From Rikenellaceae bacterium (GTDB lineage Bacteria; Bacteroidota; Bacteroidia; Bacteroidales; UBA932): a stretch of DNA of 10,248 nucleotides. The stretch spans positions 2,768-13,015 of the forward strand of contig DOVA01000192.1 of NCBI GenBank assembly GCA_003520315.1, given 5' to 3'. This document shows, piece after piece, positions 6,586 through 10,248 of this stretch. Both the position numbers and the translations under genes were made by a program. The number at the start of each line of letters is the position of its first letter. Position 1 is the first letter of the stretch. Under the pieces are notes generated by a model that did no database searches, had not been told where the DNA came from, and worked only from the letters and a program-made list of their open reading frames with translations.

Positions 6586-7932
6586 TTACAAGCTGAAATG
6601 TAAACCGAGACTTGGTAGAAAAGCCCTGGTATCATACTCTCCGTCAAAACTCCCTAACGGTGTAGGATACTTGCCTTTAATTTTGAGTCCGTTGAGATAT
6701 TGGAAACCAAAATCTATAGCAAGAGATTTTACGGGTTTGTAAGTAAAACCGGTTGTAATACTGATCTTGTTGGTTGCAGGTGTTTCCGGTCCATAATAAG
6801 ACTTGTCCACAGGTGTTGAATCAAAAATGAAACCAAGCCTGAGAGTAAAACTGTCACTGAAATAATATTCTCCTCCAATTCTGTAGATCATTGAGTTGCT
6901 GAAGTTTTTCGGTATATGTTGTTTGCCTGCGGCTCCAAGTTCAGGGAATTCGATTTTAAGAGTATCATAAGCTTTCCATCCAACATATTGTAATTCTCCG
7001 GAAACCAAAAGTTTATCTGAAAATTTGTAGGATGCGCCTATATTTAAATTTGAGGGTATTGGCAGTTCAGCCACGACTTTTTTCCCATTAAGAACCTTGG
7101 CTCCGGAAAGTGAAGCACTGGCTTGGGCCAGCAAGTCAATAAGTTGATTTAATTCTGTTGAAGCATATGTAATTTTGGCAGAACCTTCTTCAACTTTCAT
7201 CATAACTTTGGATCTGTATGAAATACCGATGCACAATTTATTGGTAGGACTGTACATCAACCCAATGTTGTACCCATAGGCAGTCTTTGCATCTCCATTA
7301 AGTGTAATCTGCATTGGTGAGATATTAGATGCGCCGGTAATAATTGCCTGGTATTGAGATGGAACAAGGTTAATGAAATTATTCAGTGCTCCTACAGGCA
7401 ATATGCCTTTACTTAATTCGAAATTTCCCCAGCTAATCATTAATCCGGCTCCAACTGACAAGTTTTCACTAATTTTATATGACAAAGTGGGTTGAAGGGA
7501 GAATGATGCAAGAGAAATATTTTGTATAATATGAGATCCTGCCCAATTGTCTGGCCATTCGAGATTGTTGCCTCCGGGATTTGTCAGTCCTATACCTGCA
7601 ACGAATTTTGGAGATATTCTGTATCCTATGTATCCAAATACCGGACTACCTACTGGATTATCTGATTCAGCTTTGTAAGTCCCGGCAGTATTGGTATATT
7701 TAACTTTTGACATTATTGCCGTTACTCCCAGCGAAGCATCAAAGGTTCCATTGATGTATGATAATCCTGCAGGGTTGAACAGTATACTTTCAGAACCAAG
7801 TTTAATGGCTGTTCCAACATGTCCCATTCCAATTTGTCTGGCACTTTGAGAATTGATCTGGTATCCATCAGCGAACATGGCGAGACTTAAAAGGTTAAAC
7901 AGTAAAAAGAGAGCAATCTTCTTTGTTTTCAT
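6586..7932 (-). CDS. OmpP1/FadL/TodX family outer-membrane transport protein
   Basis: This 448-residue protein has a signal peptide (cleavage probably after Ala21, MFA-DGY) followed by the typical FadL/OmpP1 start: YQINSQSARQIGMGHVGTA, then NPAGLS at 53-58, the plug-region signature of the family. The rest alternates aromatic and polar residues as in a beta-barrel, with family-like stretches such as SLQPTLSYKISENLSVGAGL, YRIGGEYYFSDSFTLRLGF and a final strand LPSLGLHFSL ending in Leu rather than the more usual Phe. FadL proteins form 14-strand outer-membrane barrels that pass long-chain fatty acids or other hydrophobic molecules; the substrate here is unknown. It is separated from the S9 peptidase by a terminator and has a candidate -7 box and an inverted repeat in its leader, so it is probably transcribed and controlled on its own. 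Confidence 0.92.
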   Translation of the reverse strand: MKTKKIALFLLFNLLSLAMFADGYQINSQSARQIGMGHVGTAIKLGSESILFNPAGLSYINGTFDASLGVTAIMSKVKYTNTAGTYKAESDNPVGSPVFGYIGYRISPKFVAGIGLTNPGGNNLEWPDNWAGSHIIQNISLASFSLQPTLSYKISENLSVGAGLMISWGNFELSKGILPVGALNNFINLVPSQYQAIITGASNISPMQITLNGDAKTAYGYNIGLMYSPTNKLCIGISYRSKVMMKVEEGSAKITYASTELNQLIDLLAQASASLSGAKVLNGKKVVAELPIPSNLNIGASYKFSDKLLVSGELQYVGWKAYDTLKIEFPELGAAGKQHIPKNFSNSMIYRIGGEYYFSDSFTLRLGFIFDSTPVDKSYYGPETPATNKISITTGFTYKPVKSLAIDFGFQYLNGLKIKGKYPTPLGSFDGEYDTRAFLPSLGLHFSL

Positions 7933-7933
7933 C

Positions 7934-7960
7934 TTGTTTTGATTAATATTTTCAAAACAA
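7934..7960. repeat. 9-bp inverted repeat in the fadL leader
   Basis: Plus-strand TTGTTTTGA (7934-7942) and TCAAAACAA (7952-7960) are perfect reverse complements with a 9-base spacer. The repeat ends one base before the fadL ATG (7930-7932) and its upstream arm overlaps the candidate -7 box at 7958-7965. It fits an operator for a dimeric repressor or a leader hairpin that hides the start codon. Its low sequence complexity weakens the case. Confidence 0.45.
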
Positions 7961-7965
7961 AACTA
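7958..7965 (-). promoter_or_regulatory. Candidate -7 box for fadL
   Basis: On the minus strand TAGTTTTG fits TAnnTTTG exactly, about 25 bases before the fadL ATG and downstream of the S9-peptidase terminator. The expected -33 TTTG is not clear at 19-21 bp (only a TGGT-like tetramer), so confidence is low. Confidence 0.35.
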
Positions 7966-8015
7966 ATAGAATTTACAAAAATCTATACCATACGGCTATT
8001 TTTGTTGATAACACA

Positions 8016-8047
8016 AAGAAAAACAGTGTACTATAAATACACTGTTT
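8016..8047 (-). terminator. Rho-independent terminator after the S9 peptidase gene
   Basis: A perfect 10-bp inverted repeat, AAACAGTGTA (8021-8030) and TACACTGTTT (8038-8047), with a 7-base loop lies 49 bp after the peptidase stop. On the minus strand the stem is followed directly by TTCTTTG, so its 3' end reads GTTTTTCTTT, a T-rich tail. The stem has six A-T and four G-C or C-G pairs. It separates the peptidase from fadL. Confidence 0.75.
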
Positions 8048-8096
8048 AGACTAAATAGTGAAATTTAAAATATCGGCCGAATTGTTGAAGAAATTC

Positions 8097-10248
8097 TCAG
8101 TCGTTATTTAATTGAGGTATTTCGATTTCTTCTCTTGAATCTCCTAACAGATACTTAGAAAAGTAGTCGCCCATTTTCCAGAAAAAATATTCGTTCATGT
8201 TACCAAAGCTATGTCTTTGTCCGGGGAGAACAAGTAAGTCAAATCGCTTGTTTGATTTAATCAGCGCATTAACCATCCTTAAAGTATTGCCCGGGTGGAC
8301 ATTATTGTCAATGTCCCCTGTGACAAGAAGCAAGTGCCCTTTTAGATTTTTTGCAATTTCGGTGTTCTTGTCAATACTGTATTGGAAAGTTGTGTCGCCC
8401 TTCTCTGTTACAATTTCTTTAATTCCTTGATGCTGTTCGCTCCACCACCTGTTGTAAATATTATTTTCGTGGTTGCCGGCACACGAAACCGCAACCTTGA
8501 AAAAGTCAGGGTATTCAAGAATAGCAGCTGTAGACATAAATCCGCCTCCCGAATGACCGGTAATGCCAACTTTGTTTATATCAATGAAATTGTATTTTGA
8601 GGCAAGTCTTTCTACTGCTACTTTTTTGTCTTCAAGTCCGTAATCTCTTAAATTACCGTAACCGTAATTATGATACCATTTGGATCGTAAAGGACTGCCT
8701 CCTCTGTTACCCACTGTAATAACTACAAACCCAAACTGAGCGAGGCGATCTATTCTGTCCATACTTTTGCTCCAGGAAGCATTTACCGATTCTGTCTGAG
8801 GGCCGGGATAAACATATTCAATTATTGGATAAAGTTTAGTTGAATCGAAGTCAAATGGCTTGTACATAACGCCATATAGGTCAGTAATCCCGTCGCCTGC
8901 TTTGATTGTGAATCTTTCAGGAAATTTATAGCCGGCGGAGAATAGGAGCGACAAGTCAGCTTTCTCAAGATCTGCAATTTTGCGTCCTGAGTTATCATAA
9001 ACAGCGCTCATAGGGGTGGTATCTACTCTCGAATAATTATCTACAAAGAATTTCCCATCGTCAGCAGTGTTTATTACATGATTATAATCTCCCGGATTCA
9101 AGATTTTGAGACCGTTGCCATCCAGATTAACTCTGCAAAGGTGCATGTAATATGGATTTTCTCCCTTAACAATTCCGCAAGCTGTAAAATAAACAACTCT
9201 CTGAGCAGGATCTACATATTCGATATTTTCAACATGGTATTCACCTGAAGTAATTGCATTCTTAAGGTTTCCCTTGTCATCATACAGATAAAGATGTGCC
9301 CATCCATTTCTTTCAGACCAGTGAACGAACTCTTTACCACCATCAATAAGTTGTGGCAATCTTGTCTCGACATAGGTATTCATTCTCTCTTCTACCAAAG
9401 GTTTTAGTGAATCTGCTTTGCTTAAGGTATCATCATTAATGTATGCTGTACATAGATCGACTCGTTTGATATCTCTGCTTGTTCGGAAAATGAAAAATCT
9501 ATCATTATCTCCAAGCCATTTGACAAATTTAAGTTCGTCTGAATATTCTTTTTTTGCTATAGGGGCTGTAATAACATTTATATCCTGATCCTTGAATCTT
9601 GAGCACTTTATCTCTTTATATTTTCTGGTATTAATATTAAATATGTAAAGATGGTCTACGGGTGCTTCTTTTTCGCCAGGCATCTGATATTTGTAACTTT
9701 CTAACTTTGGCCTTGGTTCTGCAAGTACGTCTATAACCCATAAATCCTTGACTTTGCTGTTGTCAGTACGAACTATTGCAAAATGCTTTGAATCAGGAGA
9801 CCATCGAACATATGCGCCTCTCCTTTTATTTTTATCCTTGTCTGTTTCATAAATATCTGTATTGCCTGACCCAAAAGCAAAATCTTTTGTTCCTTCGGTA
9901 GTTAACTGAAATTCTACTATTGTGCTGTCATCCTCATTTTTACGCGCCTTTTCAAGATTTTCCATATCCATACAATAGAGGTTGAAATTTTTGGAATAAA
10001 CTACCCATTTTTTGTCAGGAGAAACATTTGCCCATTTAGGATAAGGTTTATATGCTTTGTAATCTTTTATTTCTACAAGTTGTCTGCTCTGAATATCGTA
10101 TTCAAATCCATACAGCTTTTTTTCCTTTTTTGTTTTGCCACTTTTTTCATCTTTTACGTCTATATCTTCGGTACTTTTGATTTCAAAAGTAAACTTCTTG
10201 TCATCAACAAGCTTAAGATTGTTGATTGGTATATTCTGTGCGTCAAAT
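8097..10248 (-). CDS. S9 family (prolyl oligopeptidase/DPP IV-like) serine peptidase, 5' end missing
   Basis: The frame is open from the stop (TGA, 8097-8099) to the right edge, giving 716 visible codons; the true start lies outside. An ATG at 9971 is internal, because the 92 codons before it (including WANVSPDKKWVVYSKNFNLY) are typical of the DPP IV N-terminal beta-propeller. The propeller covers roughly the first 450 visible residues and includes WSPDSKHFA and a SERNGWAHLYLYD blade motif. The C-terminal alpha/beta-hydrolase domain follows from about YPIIEYVYPGP. The catalytic triad is complete: Ser in GHSGGG (codon 8550-8552), Asp in GDIDNNVH (8307-8309) and His in GQRHSFG (8211-8213), at visible residues 566, 647 and 679. 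Enzymes of this type cut dipeptides or short peptides after Pro or Ala and are normally periplasmic. The signal peptide, if any, is off the window. Specificity is not resolved. Confidence 0.93.
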   Translation of the reverse strand, partial: FDAQNIPINNLKLVDDKKFTFEIKSTEDIDVKDEKSGKTKKEKKLYGFEYDIQSRQLVEIKDYKAYKPYPKWANVSPDKKWVVYSKNFNLYCMDMENLEKARKNEDDSTIVEFQLTTEGTKDFAFGSGNTDIYETDKDKNKRRGAYVRWSPDSKHFAIVRTDNSKVKDLWVIDVLAEPRPKLESYKYQMPGEKEAPVDHLYIFNINTRKYKEIKCSRFKDQDINVITAPIAKKEYSDELKFVKWLGDNDRFFIFRTSRDIKRVDLCTAYINDDTLSKADSLKPLVEERMNTYVETRLPQLIDGGKEFVHWSERNGWAHLYLYDDKGNLKNAITSGEYHVENIEYVDPAQRVVYFTACGIVKGENPYYMHLCRVNLDGNGLKILNPGDYNHVINTADDGKFFVDNYSRVDTTPMSAVYDNSGRKIADLEKADLSLLFSAGYKFPERFTIKAGDGITDLYGVMYKPFDFDSTKLYPIIEYVYPGPQTESVNASWSKSMDRIDRLAQFGFVVITVGNRGGSPLRSKWYHNYGYGNLRDYGLEDKKVAVERLASKYNFIDINKVGITGHSGGGFMSTAAILEYPDFFKVAVSCAGNHENNIYNRWWSEQHQGIKEIVTEKGDTTFQYSIDKNTEIAKNLKGHLLLVTGDIDNNVHPGNTLRMVNALIKSNKRFDLLVLPGQRHSFGNMNEYFFWKMGDYFSKYLLGDSREEIEIPQLNND

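Noticed and set aside
8097..9971. S9 peptidase gene starting at the ATG at 9971.
   Set aside because: The frame remains open to the right edge and the 92 upstream codons look like beta-propeller sequence, so this ATG is internal.

Overview
The window is about 10.2 kb of AT-rich DNA. It very probably comes from a member of the Bacteroidota, most likely Bacteroidales-like. The evidence is a promoter of the Bacteroidetes type (TTTG, 20 bp, TAnnTTTG) before tsaE, the absence of obvious Shine-Dalgarno sequences, and a gene set typical of that group: a lipoprotein with a cysteine lipobox, a DUF1343/NamZ enzyme, a FadL/OmpP1 porin, an S9 dipeptidyl-peptidase-like enzyme and a Bacteroides-type arginase-fold protein. 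No rRNA, tRNA, CRISPR array, insertion sequence or phage gene was seen. No stretch over 300 bases lacks a gene; the largest gap is 164 bp (7933-8096).

Left half (1-4795, all minus strand). Five genes run leftward with gaps of 41, 28, 7 and 3 bp and are probably one operon. In transcription order they are a divergent arginase-fold metalloenzyme, a MarC-family membrane protein, a PatB/MalY-type C-S lyase, a Cys/Met-metabolism PLP enzyme (O-acetylhomoserine sulfhydrylase or methionine gamma-lyase type), and a lipoprotein with a divergent polysaccharide-deacetylase-like (NodB) pattern that runs off the left edge. The Cys/Met enzyme is split by a single in-frame UGA. The 68 codons after it still carry all the family motifs, including the arginine expected to bind the substrate carboxylate. 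UGA also ends two other genes here (marC and the S9 peptidase), so the genetic code is probably normal. The options are a very recent nonsense mutation, an assembly error or programmed readthrough.

Right half (4796-10248). tsaE (tRNA t6A biosynthesis ATPase) is the only plus-strand gene. It is divergent from the arginase gene and its promoter sits so close to the ATG that the mRNA may be leaderless. It converges, with a 6 bp gap, on a secreted NamZ-like exo-N-acetylmuramidase. Upstream of namZ on the minus strand lie a FadL/OmpP1 outer-membrane transporter and an S9 peptidase that enters from the right edge and ends at a clear intrinsic terminator. These three encode cell-envelope or exported proteins (peptidoglycan turnover, hydrophobic-solute uptake, peptide processing), but each seems to have its own transcription signals.

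No wholly new multi-gene system is evident. The observations most worth a second look are the interrupted PLP-enzyme gene with a hairpin directly after its UGA, a perfect 20-bp palindrome in the first codons of the arginase-like gene, the probable leaderless tsaE promoter, and a 9-bp inverted repeat covering the fadL leader.
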